Shown one piece after another: positions 9,856-16,030 of a stretch of 16,030 nucleotides of DNA. The notes beneath the pieces were generated by a model. It did not search any database, was not told where the DNA came from, and saw only the letters and a list, made by a program, of their open reading frames with translations. The position numbers were made by a program, and so were the translations under genes. This DNA comes from Pigoraptor vietnamica (lineage: Eukaryota; Opisthokonta; Filasterea). How positions within the stretch are numbered: the stretch's first letter is position 1; every line of letters begins with the position of its first letter. The stretch lies in NCBI GenBank assembly GCA_943704525.1, contig CALSCQ010001448.1, positions 1-16,030 on the forward strand, given 5' to 3'.

Positions 9856-10837
9856 CTAGAGCGCGTATGGTGACGTGGGCAGAGGGGCGGCCTGCGGCTG
9901 CTTCGGCTCCCAGTCGATGGGGAAGCGGGTCACGCGCGGCTGCGTCGCGAGAATGTTGCGCACCACCAGCGAAACATCCACCTTTGGCGGCGGGTTTTCC
10001 CTACAACAGGTCGCGTGCATATTCAATGCGACATCGCACCACGAGGAGTTTCTTCAGTCGCCGCACAAGCCGCGCAGAGCACCAAAAGTGACAGAGACAG
10101 GGACAGCTCGCGCGAAGGCCCCACCTGAGTTCAGCATCGGCATAGTCGTTGTTGACGTAGTAACCGACGCGGATGAACTCCTTCTCGCGGTATGCGCACG
10201 TGATCAGTACAATGGTGACGCCAAGCAGGTCCTGGGGAGGGATGCGCGAGATGTCGGGCGCGTCGACCTGCGTGCGGACCTCAAAGTCAGACGATGTCAC
10301 AATGCAAAGGGGGCGCCAATGTGAAGAGAGACTTGCGGTGCATGCAATTAAAGGAGAAAGCGCAATGGTGACGCAACCGTGCGATGCAATCAGTGGACAG
10401 CAACAGCAGCCTCTGCAGTGCTTGGCATAAGGAGAGGAACAGCGCACCTGAAACACAAACTTGTTCAGACCGACGGGCACCGGCCCGACGAGGATAGAGT
10501 CGAGAACTTGGTCGTACTCTTCTGTCTCCGCAGAGCCGACATAAACAATCTTCCATTCGAGGTCTGCAGAATTTCACAGGCCGTTAGTGCATGAAACCTC
10601 AGAAGCTTAAGAGGGAGGACAGTGAGGAAATAAGAGGAGAGTCCGAAGAGAAAGAAGGGGGGGAAAGCCGCGGGGGAAAAGACAAAGGGCGCAACAGCGC
10701 GAGTGCACCATTTGCACACAACGCGCACCCTCTTCCAACGGCGCAAGGCACTCGAACGAAATCTCAAACTGGAGGGGGTTCGTGAACGGCGCGGGGTTGT
10801 CGAGGACGGAAATGTTCGTAATGTTGACGAGGGCCAT
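9856..10837 (-). CDS. ASF1: Histone H3-H4 chaperone ASF1, 4 exons, complete
   Basis: Nuclear chaperone that binds the H3-H4 dimer and passes it to CAF-1 or HIRA during chromatin assembly. Exons in transcript order are 10837-10729, 10563-10448, 10267-10125 and 10000-9856 (TAG), giving 170 aa. All introns are GT-AG and phases close. The conserved ASF1 core covers almost the whole protein: VLDNPAPFTNPLQFEISFEC (11-30), DLEWKIVYVGSAETEEYDQVL (37-57), VGPVPVG, GVTIVLITCAYREKEFIRVG (91-110), YYVNNDY, RENPPP and RVTRFPIDWEP. Numbering is colinear with human ASF1A to about residue 110. The acidic Asp54 and Arg108 of the H3 surface are kept, and human Val94 is Ile here. The C-terminal tail is short and Pro-rich, without the long acidic tail of yeast ASF1. 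Intron 1 is pyrimidine-rich on the sense strand and has a branch-like CACTAAC about 20 nt before its acceptor. Confidence 0.96.
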
Positions 10838-11094
10838 TTTCGTTTCTGTTTTTGACAGCCCTATCGAACGAAAATCAGAAAGAAAACGGAAAACGTGCGC
10901 GCGGAGCGAAAGAAGCGCAGAGAAAGCGACGCAATATTCCAGCAAGAAGAGGGGCTAGTACATGAAGAAAAGACCCAAATAAAGGAGAAAAAAAGAAAGC
11001 AGGGTGTGCGTGTGCGTGTGTGTGCGTTTGTGTGTGATGTTACACCGCGCGCGCTTTTTTCGTCAAACAAATTGGCGTTGATGAGTTGATGCGA

Positions 11095-11126
11095 TTTTTG
11101 GCGCGTTCAAAAAAAGGCGCGAAAAA
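11095..11126. promoter_or_regulatory. Inverted pair of E2F-like sites
   Basis: TTTTTGGCGCG (11095-11105) and GGCGCGAAAAA (11116-11126) both fit the E2F/DP consensus TTTSSCGC, read on opposite strands, with 10 nt between them. They lie about 260-290 nt upstream of the ASF1 start codon. ASF1 is an S-phase histone chaperone and an E2F-regulated gene in animals and plants, which fits. Confidence 0.45.
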
Positions 11127-11148
11127 TCAAGTGACGTCCTTGTGCATG

Positions 11149-11156
11149 TGACGTCA
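11149..11156. promoter_or_regulatory. CRE/ATF-type palindrome TGACGTCA
   Basis: A perfect 8-bp CRE palindrome, with a seven-of-eight match (TGACGTCC) about 17 nt to its left. It is a consensus site for bZIP factors of the CREB/ATF type. It lies close to the E2F-like pair and between the two divergent genes. Confidence 0.4.
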
Positions 11157-11445
11157 GACCTGTTTCTCTTGTTCAGTCGACACGCGCCCGTACAAAACGA
11201 TCGCACCACGCGATTGCGACAAATCATCAGCCGCTTCTCCGCATTCCCCGCAAAAACATCCCCTCGGGTGCTTCGGAAGCGATCCCCTCCGCCCGCTTGA
11301 AAGCTCCGATCTCTTCTCCTCGCGCGGATTTCCCCATTTTTCTTCTATTGCGGATTTTTTCCTCCCTTTGCTTGCGCAGAGGGCACGGCACAGCGCGCGA
11401 CAACCCCCTTGTCGCTTCGTCTGCTCACACCGAACGTCAGACAGC

Positions 11446-12203
11446 ATGTCTGTGCGCGAGTGTCGTTACGGGGTCAAGTGTCACCGTCCCGACTGTTACT
11501 TTGCCCACCCTCAGGGCCGCGACATTGATCGCCGCCCGATGCCCAGCCAGGACGCTCCCCACGGTGGCGGCCGCCCTCACGCATCCCACGCACCCGCCGG
11601 TGGCCATGGGGGCGGCGCGGGTGGCCCTCCGGGGGGTCATCTGAGCGAGTACTGGTTTGCGGATGCGATGAACTGCAAGTGCTGCTCGGGGTTCAAGCTC
11701 GGTTGCAAGAGCGAACCGTGCGCGTCGCGCGGCGGCGTGTGCCAGTGCCAGGCGGGCGCGGGTGCGGGCGCAAGCGGCCCTGCGCCCTCCCCTGCCCACG
11801 CGCCGGCCCCTGCGGCTGTGAGTGCCGCGCCGACAAGCGGGTATGCGCCGCCACAGCCGCGTTCGCCCGTGGATCCCTCTGGCGAGCCGCCATTTTCGCC
11901 GACGCAATACCAGGCGGAGTTTGGGTTCGATGAGGCCGCGTACGACCCCGAGGACGATGGCAGGGCGGCTGACGAGTGGTACCCGCAGTATCAGGTGCGT
12001 TGCGTGGTGCAGTGTGATGCAAAGTGTGGCGAGGTGGCTTGCGTCATTGGATGTGTGGCAGCTTACACGTCGCCCGATTGCTCTCCTTTTCTTCTCAGAA
12101 CTGCAGTTGTTGCAAGGGGTACATTTACGGCTGCGGCGACGCGACGTGCGAGTCTCTCGGGGCGTGCACGTGCAGCTACTCGCACGAGGGTGAGGCTCAG
12201 TGA
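11446..12203 (+). CDS. CCCH zinc-finger protein with duplicated seven-cysteine motif, 2 exons
   Basis: Predicted 217-aa protein; exons 11446-11994 and 12099-12203 (TGA), joined in phase 0 at CAG|AAC. Residues 6-21 (CRYGVKCHRPDCYFAH) form one C-x5-C-x4-C-x3-H finger, the spacing of Nab2/ZC3H14-type RNA-binding fingers, so RNA binding is likely. A Gly/His/Pro-rich linker follows (about 35-65). Residues 77-101 then carry seven cysteines spaced C-x-C-C-x6-C-x4-C-x6-C-x-C. An Ala/Pro/Gly-rich linker and an acidic patch (about 158-173) lead to a second copy at 185-208 with nearly the same spacing. Both copies follow a Trp-aromatic pair and begin with Asn-Cys. I do not recognise the seven-cysteine module; zinc binding is inference. 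The TGA is preceded by a GTGAGG that could act as a donor, so a further 3' exon cannot be excluded. The gene shares a divergent promoter region with ASF1. Confidence 0.82.
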
Positions 12204-12926
12204 GCCGCCTCTGACGAATGCGCTGCGCTGGGAAATTCGTGTGCGTCTGCGTGCGCCTGCGTGCGTGCGTGCGACGCGCGGCCGTTTGTGTATCGCTGCG
12301 TAGATGTCTTGCTGCTGCGTGATATGGCACGCGTTCGTCGGTGAGAACGCTTGCGCGCTCTATTTCCTTCTCGCATGTAGTTTGACAAAACCTTGCGTCC
12401 GCGCGCGTTGTGTGTCTCTTGCGTTGTGTGTGTATGTGGCGCTTTGCGAGCGCTGGTGTGTGTCGGTCCCTTCGTTCTTGCCCGCGGCTGTGCGTGCGTG
12501 ACAGTAGTAGTGCCCAAGTTGATCCTATCAGAACAAAAAAAATGTATGCGTTGAACAGTATGCGCGAACAATGCATCACCTCTCCTGCTTCGCTTTTTAT
12601 AGGTGCCATGACGTCCAGCATGTCCACGCCGGCTCAACTGACGATAAGAGCCGTCTGGGTCGGCTGTTTTTTGAACACACAGGTGACTTGGAGCGCTCGG
12701 GTGCGGTAGGGTCATTGGCCAGTTACGCGGCGAGGCGCCCAAGCTGGACTGGCACGGCGCCGGGTCAGTGGGCGCTGACGTCCACCGGCAACTAACAATG
12801 ACAGTGAATTCGTCTCGAGCGCTTCGAGTGCCTCATTTACGTCGGCAGAGACCTGCACCGGCCACTGCTGCCTGCTGTGGACGTGACCAAGTCGGCTTTG
12901 AAATGGGCCTGCATGGCAACCAATTG

Positions 12927-12942
12927 TGCCGGCGCGCCGGCA
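12927..12942. repeat. Perfect 16-bp GC palindrome
   Basis: TGCCGGCGCGCCGGCA is its own reverse complement. It directly abuts the direct repeat flanking the MITE-like inverted repeat, so the two structures may be related or the palindrome may have favoured insertion. Confidence 0.85.
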
Positions 12943-12992
12943 TGGACCAAGGGCGCTTATAGGCTATAAGCTATAAGCGCCCTTGCATGGAC
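12940..12992. mobile_element. Minimal MITE-like inverted repeat with flanking direct repeats
   Basis: CAAGGGCGCTTATAG (12948-12962) and CTATAAGCGCCCTTG (12971-12985) are perfect 15-bp inverted repeats around an 8-nt spacer. GCATGGAC occurs immediately before (12940-12947) and again at 12985-12992, overlapping the last base of the right arm, so the target duplication is 7 or 8 bp. Short terminal inverted repeats starting CAAGG plus an 8-bp duplication are hallmarks of hAT-type elements. At 37 bp there is no room for internal sequence, so it would be a bare-termini MITE or an excision or recombination product. It places a stop codon in the surrounding frame. Confidence 0.45.
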
Positions 12993-13283
12993 ACTCCACC
13001 ACTCGGCGGACAAGGGTACTAACGAGCAGTGGCTTTATTATTTTTCGAAAACCGAGAGCGAATGCCGTGCTCTCTGCGACTCTTCTCTCTCGCTTTCGCG
13101 CTCTCTTTCTCCGCCCCTTTCTCTTCGTGCCCTTTGAACGGGCACTCCTCCGTCAGTCGCTTTCGCTCAAGCCATCGCCACACAAGCGACTGCGGGCCGT
13201 CGATTTGAAATCGATCCCACGACCAACAACTCTGTCGCTGCGCTACAATACCGTGTGGTACGACGCTTTGCCCCTGTGCGCAA

Positions 13284-13971
13284 ATGGCGGCGCCTCCGCC
13301 AAAGAAATCAAAGGACTACGACCACCTCTTCAAGCTGCTTATTATCGGAGAGTCAGGTGGGGCTATGCGAGCGCATCTTTTCCAACATGGCCTTCACTCG
13401 GTCACCGCGGCATTTCTTAGCACATCATTCGCGTTTTGCGCAACGCTTGTCTTACGTCGTGTTTCTGCTCTCCCTGTGTGCGTGGATGGCGTCCCACAGG
13501 CGTGGGGAAGAGCAGCCTTCTCCTTCGATTCGCGGACAATTCGTTCAGCGAGGTGTACATCATGACCATTGGCGTCGACTTCAAAATACGGACAGTCACC
13601 GTTGGCAGCGAGACGGTCAAGTTGCAAATATGGGACACGGCGGGCCAGGAGCGCTTCAGGACAATCACGAGCACGTGGGTGGCTGTGGCCGTTCTCTGCT
13701 CTTGCTGGGCTCTTGTCGACGCGCAACCGAGGCATAATGCGTTTCTCGTACTCATGCACGCTCTCGATTCAAACCGTTATCCTGTTTCGTGAAGGTATTA
13801 CCGCGGGACGCACGGGGTTATGGTGGTGTACGACGTGACCGACAATAAGTCGTTCGGGAGCGTTCAGCGATGGATTAAGGAGATTGAGAGCAACTGCAGT
13901 TCGGCCGCGCGGGTACTTGGTAGGTTCTGTACATTGCGCGCGCGCGTGTGTGTGTGTGTGTGTGGGTGGGT

Positions 13972-14026
<55 letters not shown>

Positions 14027-14660
14027 CGTGGAGTGTGCCTATGTATGCGCTGGTGTGCGTGCTGGGTGTGCCTGTGCGAGTGTGAGTGTGTGTGTTTAAA
14101 TATCTGTTATGCCAGTGCGCGGCCGGCTTTATCAATTGTCACGCCAATTACCAAGTGCCATACACATTGCCTATGCTCCTTCACTCAGTCGCCGGTGTTC
14201 TCACGCGCACTTTCTCGCAGTGGGCAACAAGTGCGACTGCGCCATCCAACAAAAGGAGGTCTCGCACGAGGACGCGCGGTTGTATGCCGAGGGCATTGGC
14301 GTGCCGTTTTTTGAAACGAGCGCCAAGGAGGGAACAAATGTGGAGGAGGTCAGTTCTGTGGCCATGGAATTTGTAAATTGCGCTGGCAGTTCACGATACG
14401 CATAGCACACACATAAACATTCACAACACGTTGCACAAACATAAACAGTCACACACACAGCATGCGCCCGCTCTCCGTGCCCACTCGCTCACGTATTGCC
14501 CTCTCCTGCGCAGGCGTTTATGGCACTCACAAAATTGTGTCTCTCCGAGCGAAAAGCGGCGCCGCAACAGCCGCAGACGCCAAAGGGCGAGCGCATTCGG
14601 TTGAAGAAGCAATCGACGACAAAACAGAGCAGGACGCCCGTGTGCTGCCAGTCGATATGA
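13284..14660 (+). CDS. RAB35: Rab35-like small GTPase, 5 exons, complete
   Basis: Membrane-traffic GTPase of 215 aa. Exons are 13284-13356, 13500-13674, 13795-13919, 14221-14348 and 14514-14660 (TGA); phases close at every junction. The core carries all G motifs: P-loop GESGVGKS (22-29), switch I Thr in MTIGVDF (46-52), WDTAGQE (69-75), NKCD (127-130) and ETSAK (156-160). [42 protein letters not shown] and [15 protein letters not shown] match animal Rab35 more closely than Rab1 or Rab8, so endosome-to-plasma-membrane recycling is the likely role. The assignment to Rab35 rather than a lineage-specific Rab1/Rab35-group paralogue rests on memory of these blocks. The basic, Gln-rich tail ends CCQSI, a double-cysteine geranylgeranylation signal like Rab11's CCQNI and unlike the CC terminus of human Rab35. 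Intron 2 has an unusual AAG acceptor. Intron 3 carries a long GT tract. Confidence 0.94.
13936..14030. repeat. (GC)n/(GT)n alternating tract in RAB35 intron 3
   Basis: A CG-rich run passes into (GT)n, is broken by GGGTGGGTGGG near 13962-13972, and continues as (GT)n to about 14030. The alternating purine-pyrimidine pattern could form Z-DNA. It lies wholly inside intron 3, starting about 16 nt after the donor. Confidence 0.92.
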
Positions 14661-14862
14661 TGCCCATCAATCTATGTAAACAAATTCGTGTGCAAAACGG
14701 TGCATGAATCAGCGCCCTTGCGTTCTAGTCTAAGCCTCAGAGAGTACACGGACTTAGTGGGAACGTCTTTTTTTTGTTCCTCTTATTTTGGTCCACGGAA
14801 GGCAAAATGCCGTGGCAACGCAGTGAGCACGCCTGCACATGGCGATTGCGCTCCACTGGTGC
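14661..14862. other. Convergent 3' intergenic region between RAB35 and the carboxypeptidase
   Basis: About 200 nt between two converging stop codons. I see no canonical AATAAA on either strand and no RNA gene. A T-rich run (14768-14775) is the only compositional feature. Confidence 0.5.
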
Positions 14863-15951
14863 TTAGGCGAAGGGCTGGTTGTTGAGGAACGTCTGCAGCA
14901 TGGCGAGTGCGTTCTCGGGCTGGTCCATGGGCACCTGCGCGGAGCAGAAGTAAAGGTCAACAACAAGGAAGCGGAGACAACTGAAACAGGCAGGCGGGAT
15001 AACAATGGGGCGGCAAAGAAGACACTAAACGAATTATGAAATATATTCCCACCAGCACACAAAAAGCTCCCACAGCGGACACGTGGCTAGGAGTACGCAC
15101 CATGTGACCGGCGTTGTGGACCTGGAGGAACGTGAAGCCGCCGACAGTGCGCACGAGGCCCGCCTCCTTGCCGTTGACCATCCACGACTTGTCGTCCGCC
15201 GCCGCAAACGCCGCCTTGGACGGCCACTCGAGCTGGACCGCCCACGCCTGCAAGCAAGGCAAAAGAGGTGTGAGAAACCCAGACAATCACGGCGAACAGA
15301 CCGAGAGATGTAGTTGTGAAGTGCGACAAAGGTAAACACAAACAGAGTGACCAAGTAGATGAGACTGAGAGAGCGGGTGTGGGAGTGCTAGTTGTGAAGT
15401 GCGACAAAGGGAACACAGAGTGACCGAGTAGATGTGACTGAGAGAGCGGGTGTGAGTGACCGAGACCGAGCACGCACCTTGTTGCCCATGTAGTTGCAGA
15501 TAAAGTCGTCCTCGCCGGCGTAGATGAGCACGCGGATGCCATCGGCGAGCATAGGGGGAAGAAGGAGCTGCAGAGACAAGCACGAGTCAGCAACGAGATG
15601 TCAGATCCGCTTGAATCGATTGTCCATCGACCGTTCGAGTAAGCCCAAGAGTAAGCGTGGATCGCACCACAATTGACAAATTAACATCAACTACTACAAC
15701 CGCAGTATTGCGCATTTTTATCATTGCTCATTTTCGTGTTAAAATGCGCCAAAGGTGCACACGCACAGGAAAACTCTGCGTGTACCACGAAAAGCCGCGC
15801 GCCCACCTGGTAGTTCTTCATCCAGTCGGACTTGAACATGGCGTTCACGACCATGTTGCACTCGGACCACTTGTGCCCAGACACGCCGAGGGCCTTGATG
15901 ACGTCGTCGCGCGCAAGGAACTTCTCGGCCGCGCTGAAGTCGTAGCAAAGC

Positions 15952-15952
<1 letters not shown>
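14863..15952 (-). CDS. Serine carboxypeptidase (peptidase S10), C-terminal part, 4 exons visible
   Basis: Lysosomal/vacuolar or secreted serine carboxypeptidase that removes C-terminal residues from peptides. Only the last 150 residues are in the window; the N-terminal half with the catalytic serine lies beyond the right edge. Exons in transcript order are 15952-15807 (entering with two bases of a split codon), 15567-15478, 15247-15101 and 14934-14863 (TAA). Family blocks are LCYDFSAAEKFLARDDVIKALGV, WMKNYQ, DGIRVLIYAGEDDFICNYMGNKAW (catalytic Asp codon at 15505-15507) and FTFLQVHNAGHMVPMDQPENAL (catalytic His codon at 15104-15106). An intron splits HM|VPMDQ. The order and spacing match carboxypeptidase Y and its plant and animal relatives, and the C-terminal length is normal. 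The acceptor of the first visible exon is the end of a CA repeat. I cannot tell which S10 subgroup it belongs to. Confidence 0.93.
15311..15460. repeat. Imperfect ~70-78 bp tandem duplication in a carboxypeptidase intron
   Basis: TAGTTGTGAAGTGCGACAAA occurs at 15311 and again at 15389. Each copy is followed by a similar run (ACAGAGTGACC..GTAGATG..ACTGAGAGAGCGGGTGTG). The copies differ by a few small indels and substitutions. The duplication lies inside the intron between the exons at 15247 and 15478. Confidence 0.85.

Positions 15953-15953
<1 letters not shown>

Positions 15954-16030
<77 letters not shown>
15954..16030. repeat. (GT)n microsatellite at the right edge
   Basis: GT dinucleotides continue from 15954 to the last base. 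On the sense strand of the carboxypeptidase gene this is (CA)n running directly into the 3' splice site of the exon starting at 15952. The array reaches the edge, so its length is unknown. Confidence 0.97.

Larger units (their letters stand above)
10838..11445. promoter_or_regulatory. Shared divergent promoter region of ASF1 (-) and the CCCH gene (+)
   Basis: These 608 nt lie between two divergent start codons. The ASF1-proximal part (about 10860-11000) is strongly purine-rich on the plus strand and is followed by an irregular GT-rich stretch (about 11003-11040). The middle holds two E2F-like boxes in opposite orientation (11095-11105 and 11116-11126) and a perfect TGACGTCA (11149-11156), with a related TGACGTCC at about 11132. 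The CCCH-proximal part is pyrimidine-rich. I see no gene in it. Confidence 0.6.
12808..13137 (+). pseudogene. Decayed open frame, possibly a retrotransposon remnant, interrupted by a small palindrome
   Basis: From 12808 one frame is open to a TGA at 13135-13137 except for a single TAA at 12967-12969, which lies inside the inserted palindrome. The 45 bp of palindrome plus one flanking repeat is divisible by three, so the phase is kept across it. The predicted peptide has mixed, protein-like composition before the insertion (FECLIYVGRDLHRPLL, ALKWACMA) and a short TESECRALCD after it. The latter faintly recalls the TEAEYxAL motif of Ty1/copia RNase H. Just upstream in the same frame are three clustered stops (12793-12807). 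This is motif-level resemblance only; it may be chance or a dead fragment of another gene. Confidence 0.25.
12204..13283. other. Gene-poor stretch between CCCH gene and RAB35
   Basis: This 1,080-nt stretch contains no gene I can model with confidence. Its first 400 nt are GT/CG-rich and probably include the 3' UTR of the CCCH gene. From about 12600 the sequence becomes more protein-like in the frame that is open at 12571-12792 and again at 12808-13134, interrupted by stop codons. A 16-bp palindrome and a MITE-like inverted repeat lie inside it. The last 150 nt are the RAB35 upstream region. Confidence 0.5.

Noticed and set aside
10590-10690. Purine-rich run suggesting a triplex or regulatory element
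   Set aside because: It is the complement of the pyrimidine-rich stretch in ASF1 intron 1, before a branch-like CACTAAC and the acceptor, so ordinary intron composition explains it.
11437-12627. 396-codon minus-strand open frame across the CCCH gene
   Set aside because: Antisense to the CCCH exons and runs through their intron. The product is Arg/His/Thr-rich without domains, while the plus strand encodes clear zinc-finger and cysteine motifs.

Overview
This window is nuclear DNA of a eukaryote, most likely a GC-rich, intron-dense, flagellated protist. Nearly every gene is split by short introns of about 70-230 nt. Their donors are mostly GTGCGT or similar, their acceptors mostly GCAG, and some carry a CTAAC-type branch site. 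A full-length axonemal inner-arm dynein intermediate chain implies a motile cilium. I cannot name the species. The window opens and closes inside (CA)n/(GT)n microsatellites, so both edges look like repeat-limited ends, and both edge genes are truncated.

Layout, left to right. 1-115 is a (CA)n tract. 178-1588 (-) is a long open reading frame for an unrecognised charged, low-complexity protein. 1990-3293 (-) is a seven-exon protoglobin (haem globin of the globin-sensor superfamily, 213 aa) with an inferred 9-nt microexon. 3294-3802 is a divergent promoter region with a ciliary X-box-like site. 3803-9525 (+) is a complete 22-exon DNAI3/WDR63 (IC140) gene of 854 aa. 9856-10837 (-) is a complete four-exon ASF1 histone chaperone (170 aa). 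10838-11445 is a shared divergent promoter region with two opposed E2F-like sites and a perfect CRE-type palindrome. 11446-12203 (+) is a two-exon CCCH zinc-finger protein (217 aa) with two copies of a seven-cysteine motif. 12204-13283 is a gene-poor stretch holding a decayed reading frame, interrupted by a 37-bp palindrome flanked by 7-8 bp direct repeats. 13284-14660 (+) is a complete five-exon Rab35-like GTPase (215 aa) ending in CCQSI. 14863-15952 (-) is the last 150 residues of a serine carboxypeptidase.

The genes are unrelated housekeeping and ciliary genes in mixed orientation, as usual for a eukaryotic chromosome. There is no operon or gene-cluster logic. Exon models were built by hand from splice signals, reading phase and remembered family sequences. 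The phases close in every multi-exon gene. The most interesting items are the eukaryotic protoglobin with its microexon beside the presumed haem-ligand histidine, the seven-cysteine duplication, the tiny inverted-repeat element, and the cis-element candidates upstream of DNAI3 and ASF1.
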